Source of the DNA: CAZWVI01 sp964637165
Lineage (GTDB): Bacteria; Planctomycetota; UBA1135
Assembly: GCA_964637165.1 (NCBI GenBank)
Contig: CAZWVI010000016.1
Span: 1 to 64,000 of the forward strand
Length of the DNA stretch: 64,000 nucleotides
Direction: 5' to 3'
Both the position numbers and the translations under genes were made by a program. A model generated the notes under the pieces. It ran no database searches. It was not told the origin of the DNA and saw only the letters and a list, made by a program, of their open reading frames with translations. Shown one piece after another: positions 42,417-51,496 of this stretch; within the stretch, counting starts at the first letter, position 1, and the number at the start of each line of letters is the position of its first letter.

Positions 42417-42700
42417 AGCATTATTTGAATTAACTTTGGCGCCATAAATAATAATCCGCCAAGTAGTGTGCAGAGAATTATTAAATCAAAGCTAAAGCGA
42501 AAGCCCCAACGCGCGCGACTTCGATAGAGGCGTTCAATTTCTCCGCTATCACGAAATTCGCCGCGCCATGGGAAGCGGCCCTTTTCGCGTTCAAATGCCG
42601 CATCGCGACGTAAGTCGTCAGTGAGTTGTTCTAAGCGGATTGCCCGATAGCGGTCGAGTAATTCCTGTTTACGCTTACTTTCTTGGCGAAGAGTGCTCAT
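42413..42700 (-). CDS. Small membrane protein of unknown function
   Basis: The chosen ATG at 42700 gives a 95-residue protein. It is highly charged for its first 65 residues (a helical, Arg/Glu-rich segment) and ends in one hydrophobic span (FDLIILCTLLGGLLFMAP) close to the C-terminus. I do not recognise the family. The ATG overlaps the stop of the preceding small gene (ATGA), and an in-frame upstream ATG at 42733 lies inside that gene, so the shorter version is better. It is last in the glycosyltransferase-Wzz unit and its stop overlaps the convergent AAA+ gene by 4 nt. A role in polysaccharide export or assembly is a guess from position. Confidence 0.6.
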   Translation of the reverse strand: MSTLRQESKRKQELLDRYRAIRLEQLTDDLRRDAAFEREKGRFPWRGEFRDSGEIERLYRSRARWGFRFSFDLIILCTLLGGLLFMAPKLIQIML

Positions 42701-42963
42701 GACAGAATTGCTGCGAGCGAACGCATTAACCACAAAGTAAGTGCTACTGCGCCAAATCCAATTAGGGCCCCGGCCAAAATTTGAAACAAGAGTAGTAATA
42801 ATTTTCCAACTATAGTATCGAATAAAGGCTTTGGCGATGGCGGCAAATCGCCAGCTTCCACGGCTTCTGCATGCAGAATATCCAGAACAGCAATGCGCAA
42901 TTCTTGGTCGATGCTTTGCCGCACCGATTCCGGAATCTCTTCAAAGAGGGTGGCGTCTACCAT
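42697..42963 (-). CDS. Small membrane protein next to a Wzz-like gene
   Basis: The 88-residue product (ATG at 42963) starts with an acidic, probably helical region. This is followed by a short Pro-rich link (GDLPPSPKP) and one long hydrophobic stretch, about 50-84, that could be one or two membrane spans (KLLLLLFQILAGALIGFGAVALTLWLM). I do not recognise it. Its ATG overlaps the Wzz-like stop (ATGGTAG), and its own stop overlaps the next start, so the three are translated as a set. The fixed stoichiometry this implies, and the membrane location, fit an accessory subunit of the co-polymerase, but no homology supports that. Confidence 0.6.
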   Translation of the reverse strand: MVDATLFEEIPESVRQSIDQELRIAVLDILHAEAVEAGDLPPSPKPLFDTIVGKLLLLLFQILAGALIGFGAVALTLWLMRSLAAILS

Positions 42964-44327
42964 GGAGCGCGCTCCCGCCATTCGCTAATGCGTGTGCTTA
43001 AAACCGCCAAGATAATTCCCAACAATAGGGAGAGTGCCAATGCGATGCCTAAATTTAGGTTTTGGTTTGGAAACCACGGAGTGCTCGCCGCAGTGGCGAA
43101 CTCAGTAACTTCAAGATAGTTGTGGGGGTTGTTGGAGGTGGACCGAAAGCGCGCCTGGAATAATTCAAATTCAGCATGACGATCGCGTAACTCACCAAGG
43201 TCTTTGCGCAGTTGTCCCAAGTCGCGATCAATCACGGTTAGTTGCGATTGAAATGATGCCAAGCCATTCCATTCCGCTTGGGTTAATGCAAGTTGCTGCT
43301 GACAAGATGTAAGTTCTGCAGCAATGCGCATTTCGTCCAGCTCAAGAGTAGTTATTTGCTTTCCATACGCTTCGCGCAAACTATCAAGTTGGAAGGTTCG
43401 CGATTTTTCACGTTTTTCCTCTTCCGCGGCTAGGTTGTTGCGCACTAGGTCTAACTTGGTTTGGGCGGCAATAGCATCGACATGACTTGACTGAACTTTA
43501 GTTAAAACCGTTTGCAGTTCAATTTCAGCACTAGCGAATTCGCTCTTTAACTGATTGATGCGCGGGTTGTTTTCTTCAACCCAAGAACTTTCAATGAACT
43601 CAGGGCGCGCTGCAAACTCAGCTTTGATTTTTTCTAATTGACCGCTGTTGCGGATTTGCTCAGCCTGCAAGCTTGCCTGTTGCTGACGGAAAGCCGCCAA
43701 ACGACTTGAAATTGCATCACTCTCTTTAGGGTCGCCAAGTGATTTGTTTTTTTCTATAAAGGTCAAGCGTTGCTCTTCTTTTGCCGCCAGTAAAGATTCA
43801 TTGGTCTCAACTCGGCTGAGTAGTAGTTCAAGCTTTGCTCCGACCTCAGCTTCAGTTTTTTGCCGCAACATGCGTTGTAGTTCAGTGACATAACGTCCTG
43901 CAATATCCGCCGCAATTTGTGGATGTTGGTCATAAGCTGTAACCACCGTCATGTTGAACTTGTCAACATCAACATCAACGTTTTTGCGCAACGCTTCGCT
44001 GTTAAGATGGTCGGTGTTTTGCAATCCCTGTAAATCGTTTGCAATGGTAATCCGAAATGCCGCGGAGCGCATAAGTCCGAGCAAGGAATCTTGTTGTTCC
44101 GTATTGGAACTCGGCAGCTTGGGGCCGGTCGGAAAGTTTGGTTGTTCGCTTCTTAAACTAAACCCATCAAATTCAGCGGGCATAAAAAAGCGCGCTTGAG
44201 ATTTATAAATAGGGGTGAGCTGTCCACCAATCCACCACGCCGCCGCCAAACCAGCAGCCATGACTACTAACACCACATGTAGGCGCGAGTAAACAGCTTG
44301 GACGAATCCTTTAGGTTTGTTGTTCAT
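42957..44327 (-). CDS. Wzz/GumC-like polysaccharide co-polymerase
   Basis: This 456-residue inner-membrane protein has the polysaccharide co-polymerase layout. A membrane span lies at about 15-33, then a beta-rich Wzz domain (VYKSQARFFMP-like start; NMTVVTAYDQHPQIAADIAGRYV), a long coiled coil (about 170-400) and a second span at about 427-445, followed by a short cytoplasmic end. Such proteins set the chain length of exported polysaccharides. There is no C-terminal tyrosine kinase domain, and none is encoded separately in this window. It follows the glycosyltransferases with a 28-bp gap and is coupled to the two small membrane genes downstream. Confidence 0.82.
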   Translation of the reverse strand: MNNKPKGFVQAVYSRLHVVLVVMAAGLAAAWWIGGQLTPIYKSQARFFMPAEFDGFSLRSEQPNFPTGPKLPSSNTEQQDSLLGLMRSAAFRITIANDLQGLQNTDHLNSEALRKNVDVDVDKFNMTVVTAYDQHPQIAADIAGRYVTELQRMLRQKTEAEVGAKLELLLSRVETNESLLAAKEEQRLTFIEKNKSLGDPKESDAISSRLAAFRQQQASLQAEQIRNSGQLEKIKAEFAARPEFIESSWVEENNPRINQLKSEFASAEIELQTVLTKVQSSHVDAIAAQTKLDLVRNNLAAEEEKREKSRTFQLDSLREAYGKQITTLELDEMRIAAELTSCQQQLALTQAEWNGLASFQSQLTVIDRDLGQLRKDLGELRDRHAEFELFQARFRSTSNNPHNYLEVTEFATAASTPWFPNQNLNLGIALALSLLLGIILAVLSTRISEWRERAPW

Positions 44328-44355
44328 TAACTATCCCTATTGTGCGCTTTTGGGC

Positions 44356-45450
44356 TTAGTTATTCCAATTCGCAAGCAAAGATTTTGCGGTTGAACTGAA
44401 TGTTTCGCGAAATTCTTCAACGGAGAAGCGTTGCGCGGACTTGCGCAACACCTCGGAGTCCCACGAAATCTCATTGGCGCGCTGAATAGCTTGTTCAAGT
44501 GAAGCGCTGGTCTGTTCCGAAAAATGAACTCCGGTTATTCCATCGCTAACCGTTTCAAGCGCCCCAGCGGCTCCAAAGGCAATTACTGGGCGACCAGTCG
44601 CCAAGGCTTCAACCGGTGCGATCCCAAAATCTTCTTCGGAAGGGAAAATGAAAGCCCGGCATTCGGCGACATGGCGGGGCATTTTCTCAGAAGGCACGAA
44701 CCCTAAGAATTCGACCTTGGGCCCAGCAATTTTTTGGAGCGCGTCTTTCATTGGTCCTGTGCCCGCAATTTTCAGAGGAATGTTTAGTTTGGTGCAAGCT
44801 TCCACCACAATTTCAACCCGTTTATAGCTTTCAAGTCGCAAGGCGGTGAAATAATAATCGCCACTTTGAAATTCTTGACCAGCCTTTAGAAATGCCGTGG
44901 TGTCCACCGGGGGGTAAACAACTTCAGCTTCTTGGCGATATAACTCCTTAACTTTAGCAGCAACATATTTTGAACAGGCCACGTATAAGTCGGGATTCTT
45001 GGCGCCTGCCTGGTCCCACTGTTTGAATTTATTCGACGCAAACTTCATCACCGGCCGCATCAATGGTGAGTAGCCGGATAAGAATTCTGATTGCCGATCG
45101 TAGGCAAACATGGCCGGTCGATAAATCATGCAAAGGTGAGGAATATTTGATGGGGCTTGTAGATTCTTCATATAAGAAACAGAAGAACTAATAAGCAGGT
45201 CCACATTCCATTCGATTTTTTTACTGAGGCGATCAACCATTCCCGGATAAAACAGCATCGGCCAACGATATTTGTCTTTGGGAAGCCAGCTTTGCAAAGA
45301 TGATGAGTGAATATCCCAATCCTTATAAGCCGGATTGTCTTCTGACAGCAAGGTGTGAATTGGTGCTTGCGGCCAAAGGTGCACAATTTGTTCGAGGACT
45401 TTTTCAGCTCCGCCATGGCGGATGAAGTCGTGTGCGATTGCAACTTTCAT
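44356..45450 (-). CDS. GT4 glycosyltransferase
   Basis: The 364-residue product (ATG 45450, forming ATGA with the upstream stop) is a GT-B glycosyltransferase of the GT4 family, close in style to WbaZ-type mannosyltransferases. It starts KVAIAHDFIRHGGAEKVLEQ, with the glycine-rich donor loop. It has YPPVDTTAF and YYFTALRLESYKRVEI in the second domain and a Glu-x7-Glu-type motif, EEDFGIAPVEALATGRPVIA. The hydrophobic stretches are short, so it is peripheral to the membrane. The sugar and acceptor cannot be told from sequence. It belongs to the minus-strand polysaccharide unit. Confidence 0.84.
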   Translation of the reverse strand: MKVAIAHDFIRHGGAEKVLEQIVHLWPQAPIHTLLSEDNPAYKDWDIHSSSLQSWLPKDKYRWPMLFYPGMVDRLSKKIEWNVDLLISSSVSYMKNLQAPSNIPHLCMIYRPAMFAYDRQSEFLSGYSPLMRPVMKFASNKFKQWDQAGAKNPDLYVACSKYVAAKVKELYRQEAEVVYPPVDTTAFLKAGQEFQSGDYYFTALRLESYKRVEIVVEACTKLNIPLKIAGTGPMKDALQKIAGPKVEFLGFVPSEKMPRHVAECRAFIFPSEEDFGIAPVEALATGRPVIAFGAAGALETVSDGITGVHFSEQTSASLEQAIQRANEISWDSEVLRKSAQRFSVEEFRETFSSTAKSLLANWNN

Positions 45451-46400
45451 TTTTTCGCGCGCTGATTGAAAGCCATTTTCCATCCATCAAAGCGACCACG
45501 AATTGATGGCAGCAAAAATTTTATACCTAGGAGGTGGCGGTTGCCAGTAAGTGGTCGTAGAACTTGTGAACAAATTGCCCAAACGAGGCCGGGGCAGGAA
45601 AAGTTTCCGACAACAATGGCGAAGAGAATGTGGAAAGTTCCACCAATGCCGAGCCCCCAGTGTTTAAGAAGAACGTAACTCTCGTTGGCGGCGTTGGCGC
45701 GCACAGTTTTTGGTTGGTTACGTACATCGTCAGTCGTACGTGGCGCTTCATGGTGATCGACCTCCGCGGCCGGTTCGAAAATCAAGCGGTAGCCAAGTGC
45801 TGAAACACGCAAGCATGCATCCATTTCAAATCGATAAGCATCTCCACGCAAAGTCTCATCAAAACCACCACACTCTTTTAATGCGTCAGCGCGAAAGCTC
45901 ATGTTTGCTCCTCGAAAATGATCAACGCGAATTGAACTATCGGTGTGGCGGGTACTTTGGTCTAAGACGATCCCAGGGAAAATAATGCGATTGCGAAAGC
46001 GTGCGCGGGCTTGGCGGGGCTTTCCGTTAATTACATCAATCGCAGGTCCTGCAACGCCGCCAACTTTTTTCTCAGAGTAATGGCGACATAAATTGTCTAA
46101 CCAAAATGGTCTTGCAATTGCGTCATCATCTAGGAAGCAAACAATATCTCCAGTACTTTCTTTAAGCATGGCATTCTCGGCAGGAAGAACGCCGGGGACT
46201 GGGACTGCGACTTTAATAACTTTGAGTTCCGGGTGCGCGGTGTGAAAGTCAGCCACCGTAGAAACACCCAGTGGATCTTCAGTAACGCGTAGGGCGATTA
46301 AAATTTCATCGGGCTTGCGCGATTGCAGCGCGAGAGCTTCTAAATTTCTGCGCAATAATTCAGGTCGCTTAAAGGTCGGGACTAAAACTGAGACTTTCAT
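45447..46400 (-). CDS. GT2 glycosyltransferase
   Basis: This 317-residue protein is a GT-A family 2 glycosyltransferase, the only one in the window. It begins MKVSVLVPTFKRPELLRRNLEAL and has the metal-binding motif CFLDDDA (about 91-97). A galactosyltransferase-like segment FRGANMSFRADAL follows, then the acceptor-site region ERD/GGFDE-like as GGFDETLRGDAYRFEMDACLR. A hydrophobic stretch near the C-terminus (HILFAIVVGNFSCPGLVWAICSQ) may anchor it to the membrane. It overlaps both neighbours by 4 nt (ATGA), so it is tightly coupled in the operon. Donor and acceptor are unknown. Confidence 0.86.
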   Translation of the reverse strand: MKVSVLVPTFKRPELLRRNLEALALQSRKPDEILIALRVTEDPLGVSTVADFHTAHPELKVIKVAVPVPGVLPAENAMLKESTGDIVCFLDDDAIARPFWLDNLCRHYSEKKVGGVAGPAIDVINGKPRQARARFRNRIIFPGIVLDQSTRHTDSSIRVDHFRGANMSFRADALKECGGFDETLRGDAYRFEMDACLRVSALGYRLIFEPAAEVDHHEAPRTTDDVRNQPKTVRANAANESYVLLKHWGLGIGGTFHILFAIVVGNFSCPGLVWAICSQVLRPLTGNRHLLGIKFLLPSIRGRFDGWKMAFNQRAKK

Positions 46401-47551
46401 AAATTGTAAACCTCAGCAAATGCTTCTCGATAAGTTTCAAGGTGAGCGCGCGCGCTATTTGACCAAGTAAATTCGGCCGCGTGTTCTATCCCGCCGCGTA
46501 TTACTTGTTGGCGATCTGGGCCGAGTACCAACACCTTGTTTATGCCTTCTGCAATGGAATGGTAATCCCAAGGATCAACAATTTCAGCTTTCCCGCCAGC
46601 GACTTCAGGCAGTGAACACGAATTTGCAACTACTGCTGGTGCGCCACAAGCCATTGCTTCCAAGACTGGGATTCCAAATCCCTCCAACACTGAAACTAAG
46701 GTGAAGCAATTACAGCAACTATATAAACGTGGAATGTCCTCTTCCTCGACATAGCCTGGACGTAAAACTCCTTGGTGGTTGTTGTTGTCAACAATACGTT
46801 GCCACATTTCATCAAACAACCAACCCTCGTTGCCAGCTAAAACTAACTGACCTTGATAGCCGTTGCTGCGCAATTCCTGAAAAGCGGCGCATAAGTTTTC
46901 AATGTTTTTGTTTGGCTGAAGAGTACCTAAATACAAAATGAAATCGGTGCTTATGCCGTAACGCTCCCCGATTATTTTTTGGTCAATGAGTCGGTCGGCA
47001 CTTGGCGTAAATTGTTTACCAACGCCGTGTGGAATTACATTAACTCGTTCAGTCGGAATTTTTAACCATTCAACAATATCTGCTTTTGAAAATTCACTGC
47101 CAGTAATTATTCGGTGCGCGCGCTTTGCGGATTCCGGGACGGTTGCAGTTAATTCTTCTACCCATGCTTTAGGCATGCCCTTAGGTGCGCGCAAAAAGGC
47201 AAGATCTTGAATTGTCAATACCCGAGCTGAATCTTTGGTGTGAAGTAAGCGGTCGAAAGGACCATGAAATACTTGGTGCTCTCCAATACGTGATTCGACA
47301 GGAATTTTCAATGAACGCATCAGGCGTGGATGCATGCGACTAACAATCGAGTCCAAGTCTCCAGCAGCAGCAATGGTCTCTTGCATGCGCGGCACATGAT
47401 GTGCGCGAAAAAAATTGAAAAACAATTCAAGCTCTTCGTCGCTTTTTAAATGCGCTGGCATATGTCGCAACACTTCTAAACCATAGCGGTATGCACCGGC
47501 TTTGGTGTAGTTGCTGAGTGCCATAGCACTTGCATCGAAGACAAATTTCAT
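46397..47551 (-). CDS. GT4 glycosyltransferase
   Basis: The 384-residue product is a GT4 enzyme. Its donor half has LYLGTLQPNKNIENLCAAF (a Lys used for the phosphate contact), LVLAGNEGW, GYVEEEDIPRLYSCC and the signature EGFGIPVLEAMACGAPAVVAN, with two Glu seven residues apart. The N-terminus is unusual: MKFVFDASAMALSNYTKAGAYRYGLEVLRHM. This resembles the style of glycosyltransferases in exopolysaccharide clusters. It is linked to both neighbours by 4-nt ATGA overlaps. No membrane anchor is seen. The specificity is unknown. The gene has relatives of similar layout at 47548 and 62159, so the cluster may have grown by duplication. Confidence 0.86.
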   Translation of the reverse strand: MKFVFDASAMALSNYTKAGAYRYGLEVLRHMPAHLKSDEELELFFNFFRAHHVPRMQETIAAAGDLDSIVSRMHPRLMRSLKIPVESRIGEHQVFHGPFDRLLHTKDSARVLTIQDLAFLRAPKGMPKAWVEELTATVPESAKRAHRIITGSEFSKADIVEWLKIPTERVNVIPHGVGKQFTPSADRLIDQKIIGERYGISTDFILYLGTLQPNKNIENLCAAFQELRSNGYQGQLVLAGNEGWLFDEMWQRIVDNNNHQGVLRPGYVEEEDIPRLYSCCNCFTLVSVLEGFGIPVLEAMACGAPAVVANSCSLPEVAGGKAEIVDPWDYHSIAEGINKVLVLGPDRQQVIRGGIEHAAEFTWSNSARAHLETYREAFAEVYNL

Positions 47552-48669
47552 CGGTGGAGTTTTAGAGCGCGTTGGTATCCCTGCAAACTAAGTTCGGCGC
47601 AGTTCTGCCATGTGAAGTTTGCCGCATGTTTGCGACCCTGCTCACGCATATTGTCGCGTCTCTGTGGATCAGAATCGACACTTACTAATAAGTTGGCTAA
47701 TCCTTCTACATCATCTGGGTCAAAATAAGCGGCGGCAGTTCCGCCGGTGCTTTCCAAAGCCCCACGCTTAGTGCAAAGAACCGGTGTGCCGGCCGCCATT
47801 GCCTCAACTACAGGAATTCCAAATCCTTCGTAGCGTGAAGGAAGAACTAAACCACGACTTGCCGCGATCAATTGTGGTAGTTCACGGTGTGGAACAAAGC
47901 CAACAAATTCCACGTGATTTTCAAGGCTCGAGTCTTGGCGCATCAAATTAGCAAGTTCATTTGACTGCCAACTTGCGCGACCCACAATTTTTAACTTCGC
48001 TTGGAGACCAGATTTTTTTGCTAAGCCAAATGCTTCGACCAGCATTGGTAAATTCTTTTTAGGCTCAACAGAGCCAACGAATAGAAAATAGGGGTCGGTG
48101 GTGTCTTCATCTTTAGAGACATTGAAGAATTTTTCCCCAACTCCAAGCGGGGTGACCAAGGTACGTGCCGGCGCAACTCCAAAAGTTTTTATCAAATCTG
48201 ATTGAGTGTGTTGGCTGTTGCATAGCCAAAGGCTGGCGCGCGCGACGGATTTTTGAGTGCCTAGCTCCAATCTTTTTGCACAATCTGGCGCGACAAATTG
48301 CGGGTAGTGATGAAACATAAGATCATGGCAGGTCACAACCAGTGCCGCATCGCTCTTAATATCCCAATTTGGTTCACAGGCATGGATTAAATCGTGGCTA
48401 CTACCCATCCACGCCGCCGGAATGCCCCAGCGTCCTAAAGCTTGAAGCCAATTGGGGTTGGCCCACCAGTGGCGAATGTGCGCACCTTTTTTGCGGAAGG
48501 CTTCAATGGACTTAGTTTTCTTGGGGGAAAGAAAAGCGCTAAGGATTGTAAATTTAGTCTCGTCGTCGGCATGACTCAGCAGGGCCGGAATTAATTGTTG
48601 CCAATACGACCCGACGCCTCCGATGTTGCGGTTTTGAGCCAACCGCCAGCCTTCTAGAAGTACCTTCAT
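47548..48669 (-). CDS. GT4 glycosyltransferase
   Basis: This 373-residue GT4 enzyme opens with MKVLLEGWRLAQNRNIGGVGSYWQQLIPALL, in which the Gly-rich segment is the donor loop. The C-terminal half has YFLFVGSVEPKKNLPMLVEAF, KLKIVGRASW, VEFVGFVPHRELPQLIAASRGLVLPS and EGFGIPVVEAMAAGTPVLCT. All expected GT-B motifs are present. It overlaps both neighbours by 4 nt, so translation is coupled along the operon. The acceptor is presumably a lipid-linked oligosaccharide intermediate, which is inferred from the Wzz-like and Wzx-like genes. Confidence 0.86.
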   Translation of the reverse strand: MKVLLEGWRLAQNRNIGGVGSYWQQLIPALLSHADDETKFTILSAFLSPKKTKSIEAFRKKGAHIRHWWANPNWLQALGRWGIPAAWMGSSHDLIHACEPNWDIKSDAALVVTCHDLMFHHYPQFVAPDCAKRLELGTQKSVARASLWLCNSQHTQSDLIKTFGVAPARTLVTPLGVGEKFFNVSKDEDTTDPYFLFVGSVEPKKNLPMLVEAFGLAKKSGLQAKLKIVGRASWQSNELANLMRQDSSLENHVEFVGFVPHRELPQLIAASRGLVLPSRYEGFGIPVVEAMAAGTPVLCTKRGALESTGGTAAAYFDPDDVEGLANLLVSVDSDPQRRDNMREQGRKHAANFTWQNCAELSLQGYQRALKLHR

Positions 48670-49805
48670 TTACTCAGTTGCGAGTAATGGTACTCAAGCT
48701 GTTCCCAGTGCTTCTCGGGATTATGCTTTTCTTGGACGTATTCCTTTATCCGTGCTCCACGCTGCATGATTTTTTCAGGCTGCTTGCCGACCTGGTCGAG
48801 CAACTTGCTCAATGCACTCTCGTCTTTGCTAGGGAACGTCCAGCCACGTCGATCGCCGATCATTTCACAAATCCCGCCAAGTTGGCTGGCAATTGCTGCC
48901 TTGCCGTGGGCGGCGGCCTCCAAAATAACTAGCGGTGAATTTTCTGGTACACGCGATGGGAGCACGAGCAAGTGACAGCGTTGATAGGCTTGAGCCATTT
49001 CAGCTTGGTCCAAATTACCTAAGAATTTAACTCGGTCGTTTAGTTTTAACGCTTTGCACAAGTCTTTAAGATTGTTTTCCTGTTCGCCCACCCCAGCCAA
49101 TTCTAATTTAACATCGATTTCACACTGCGCGCTGGCTTTAAGTAGTAAATCGACCCCCTTAGAAGGATAGAGGGAGCCTGCAAAAAACAACCTTAAAGGG
49201 ATAGTGGAGCGATTGGCAGGATAAGTAGGGCATACAGTGACCGGTAGCCGGTGAATATGAGCTTTTTCCTTAGGCAAATGAAGCTCGTCAATTAGAGCTT
49301 GGCTGGGGCACAGGAAGCAATCCACCGCTTGGTGCGCCGCAAGTAGCGAGCGCCGCATCGCCCAAGCGTCTAATGCGCGTCGCACCGGAGCTAGCGGCCC
49401 AGTGCGCGGAACCTGATTTGGGTTAGGGTTTGTCAGTGAAAAGTCGTGCACGGTCATTAGCACCGGGATTCCCATGCGCTGTAGGCAGGGGAACAGTGTG
49501 GGGCGAAAGACGGACCAATTTTGAATGTGAATGAGATCAGGTGCGAAGTGGGCTACTTCCTTGGCGATGGCCGCTTGTAATGGTGGATAATTGAAGCTGA
49601 AATCGCGGCGACGAACGATGGCGCTCTGTGGGTGTTGGTACTTAAACACGCGACAGTTGTCCTCAAAGCCCACAAGCGCTTGATCAATGCAAAATAGCCT
49701 AGAGTCGTGTCCACTAGCATTTACGCGCTGCAGAAGCTGGCGCAGATAGTTGCTAGCCCCACCCTGTATGTGTGGAGCGTCGTGAAGGTGGAGGATTCGC
49801 ACCAT
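48666..49805 (-). CDS. GT4 glycosyltransferase
   Basis: The 379-residue product is the first gene of the minus-strand polysaccharide unit. It starts VRILHLHDAPHIQGGASNYLRQLL, has a DLIHIQNWSVF acceptor-side segment, and has the donor-half motifs RLFFAGSLYPSKGVDLLLKA, LELAGVGEQE, VKFLGNL and PENSPLVILEAAAHGKAAIA. The last is a Glu-rich motif in which the first Glu is followed by Asn-Ser-Pro, a common GT4 variant. No Shine-Dalgarno is visible; TATCAT lies 10 nt before the ATG. Upstream is the 494-bp gap that it shares with the divergent porin gene. Confidence 0.85.
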   Translation of the reverse strand: MVRILHLHDAPHIQGGASNYLRQLLQRVNASGHDSRLFCIDQALVGFEDNCRVFKYQHPQSAIVRRRDFSFNYPPLQAAIAKEVAHFAPDLIHIQNWSVFRPTLFPCLQRMGIPVLMTVHDFSLTNPNPNQVPRTGPLAPVRRALDAWAMRRSLLAAHQAVDCFLCPSQALIDELHLPKEKAHIHRLPVTVCPTYPANRSTIPLRLFFAGSLYPSKGVDLLLKASAQCEIDVKLELAGVGEQENNLKDLCKALKLNDRVKFLGNLDQAEMAQAYQRCHLLVLPSRVPENSPLVILEAAAHGKAAIASQLGGICEMIGDRRGWTFPSKDESALSKLLDQVGKQPEKIMQRGARIKEYVQEKHNPEKHWEQLEYHYSQLSK

Positions 49806-50299
49806 GATTAAGCAAATGATATGCGCGGCAATAGGTGAAAAAGAAACAAGAAATCCGAAAATTAGGTGAAGCCGCGCCTAAGTCAGTAGTTCCAAGGGGT
49901 TTGCGTTAACGGAAATCCTAGAAATGCAAAATTGGCAGAGGCGTTTTTTGCGCCGAATCAGTCATAACTCTTTTGTGCGCCTAAGTTTAGGGCAACTTGA
50001 AGCTAATAATAATAAGCCCTGACTTTCTGGAAAACTACCCCAGAGCATGCCGATTTATTCTCCAAGGGATTCAAAACCCTTCGGTGGTTCATTTTTGGAA
50101 AAAGTCTTTGCGAAGCAGAGGCGCAACCCGACAATGACTCGCCAAATTTCACCGCGGCCCCCTAAGCCGCTTTGGAATTTAATCTGACAACTCGACCCGC
50201 AACGTTTAGCGAAAGCAAAACGACGCGGTGTAACAACACCCGCAACTGCGGGTCCAACCCCCCGGTTCATTAGAACCACCTAGGAGAAAAATAAATAAG
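49806..50299. other. 494-bp intergenic region between divergent transcripts
   Basis: No convincing gene is present. The region separates the glycosyltransferase unit (leftward) from the porin (rightward). It holds several hairpin-forming stretches next to the porin start, which are listed separately, and a weak one near 49990-50022 (AGGGC ... GCCCT). No strong TTGACA/TATAAT pair was found. A possible promoter is CTGACA near 50185 with TAGCGA 17 nt on, which would give a leader of about 80 nt. Confidence 0.5.
50227..50277 (+). promoter_or_regulatory. Three tandem hairpins in the porin leader
   Basis: Three small stems lie just upstream of the porin ribosome-binding site: GGTGT-AACA-ACACC (50227-50240), ACCCGC-AACT-GCGGGT (50238-50253) and GGTTC-ATTA-GAACC (50264-50277). 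The first two share 50238-50240, so both cannot form fully at once. AGGAG at 50282-50286 follows, 13 nt before the ATG. Leader hairpins often stabilise abundant outer-membrane-protein mRNAs; a switch is possible but unproven. Confidence 0.6.
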
Positions 50300-51475
50300 A
50301 TGAAAGTGCGCTTGCTAACTGTTGCAGCTCTTGCTGCCGTTGCTTTGGGTACTCAAGCTACCGCCCAACAGGGTGATCTTGAGCGAGCCCTCGCCGACCT
50401 AAACTCTGATGTAGTTGCCCCTTCAATGGGCGGCGCATCTGCCTCTGGCTCAACCGGCCTTGACATCTCTGGCGACGCAATCGTGCGTAGCACTGACTGG
50501 GATGCAGCTGGTAACGCTGTTGATACTCGCGTTCGCATGAACATGAGCTTCTCAGTAAACGAAGCTAGCTCTGCCTTTGTTCAAATTGCTGCTACCGAGC
50601 AGTGGAACGCTGGCCAAGGTAACACTAACCTTTTCGGTACAAGTGTCGCTCAGGCTTACTTTAGTACTAACAACATGCTTGGAACTGGTGGCGACTGGCA
50701 AGTCGGCCGCAGTTACATGACTGTTGGCTCAGGCCGTATTCTTGGCACTGACGACTGGGACATGGGTGCAACAAACGCACCTTCTGCTTTCAGTGGTTGG
50801 TCATACGCCAATAACTTCGGTGGTGTTGATCTTGGTCTTTCTTGGACCAACAACGACCTCGGCGCCTTCGCCGGCTCTAATGATGGCTGGTGGACAATCT
50901 CCGCTAGCTTTGACATGGGTAGCGACATGATCAATGGTATTGATTTTGCTTCTATCACTCAGGAAGATGGCCAGAACGCATGGTGGGAAGCCACTACTGG
51001 CGGCGCAGTTTCTATGTTCACTTGGGGTGCAACTCTAGGTAACTACGACGACGGCGTTAACTCTTTCAGTGCTTCTGCTTTCAACGTTGGCATGAACGCT
51101 AGCGATTGGAGTGGTGGATTCATCGGCAACGTTGGTTTCGAAATGACTGACTCAGATGGTGGTTTCACAACTATCTCTGCTGCTGACCACGGTTCACTTG
51201 GTATCGCTGATGCTCTAAACGCCACTGGCGCTTGGGGTGGTGGTGCTGACCTTTCAAGCACAACAATCTCACTTGACCTTAACGTCATGGAAGGCTGGAA
51301 CACCGGTCTTGCAATGATCTCCACCGAGCAAGGTGGCGTTGATGGTGATGAGATGGACCTAACTGTTGGTCGCAGCTTCGGCGGCGGCGTTGACGGTTGG
51401 TTAGGCTACGGCGATGGCGATGCATACGGCACCGACTTCACCGTGTACTACGTACAACTCAGCTTGGCCTTCTAG
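50300..51475 (+). CDS. Outer-membrane beta-barrel porin
   Basis: The 391-residue product begins with a signal peptide (MKVRLLTVAALAAVALG, then TQATA and cleavage before QQ). A short helical segment (DLERALADLNSDV) follows, then about 330 residues of alternating polar and hydrophobic beta-strands, rich in Gly, Asn, Asp, Trp and Ser. The protein ends in YYVQLSLAF, with the C-terminal aromatic residue that targets proteins to the BAM complex. No Cys is seen. Codon use is strikingly uniform (GCT, GGT, AAC, GTT), unlike the neighbours, which suggests very high expression. It has a clear AGGAG, a structured leader and a strong terminator. It is probably a major outer-membrane protein; the exact channel specificity is unknown. 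Confidence 0.8.
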   Translation: MKVRLLTVAALAAVALGTQATAQQGDLERALADLNSDVVAPSMGGASASGSTGLDISGDAIVRSTDWDAAGNAVDTRVRMNMSFSVNEASSAFVQIAATEQWNAGQGNTNLFGTSVAQAYFSTNNMLGTGGDWQVGRSYMTVGSGRILGTDDWDMGATNAPSAFSGWSYANNFGGVDLGLSWTNNDLGAFAGSNDGWWTISASFDMGSDMINGIDFASITQEDGQNAWWEATTGGAVSMFTWGATLGNYDDGVNSFSASAFNVGMNASDWSGGFIGNVGFEMTDSDGGFTTISAADHGSLGIADALNATGAWGGGADLSSTTISLDLNVMEGWNTGLAMISTEQGGVDGDEMDLTVGRSFGGGVDGWLGYGDGDAYGTDFTVYYVQLSLAF

Positions 51476-51496
51476 GTTAAGTTAGTTCGCGCTTTG

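Noticed and set aside
50055..50279. A 74-codon minus-strand frame upstream of the porin
   Set aside because: It runs through the leader hairpins, has no recognisable features and no ribosome-binding site; the leader explains the sequence better.
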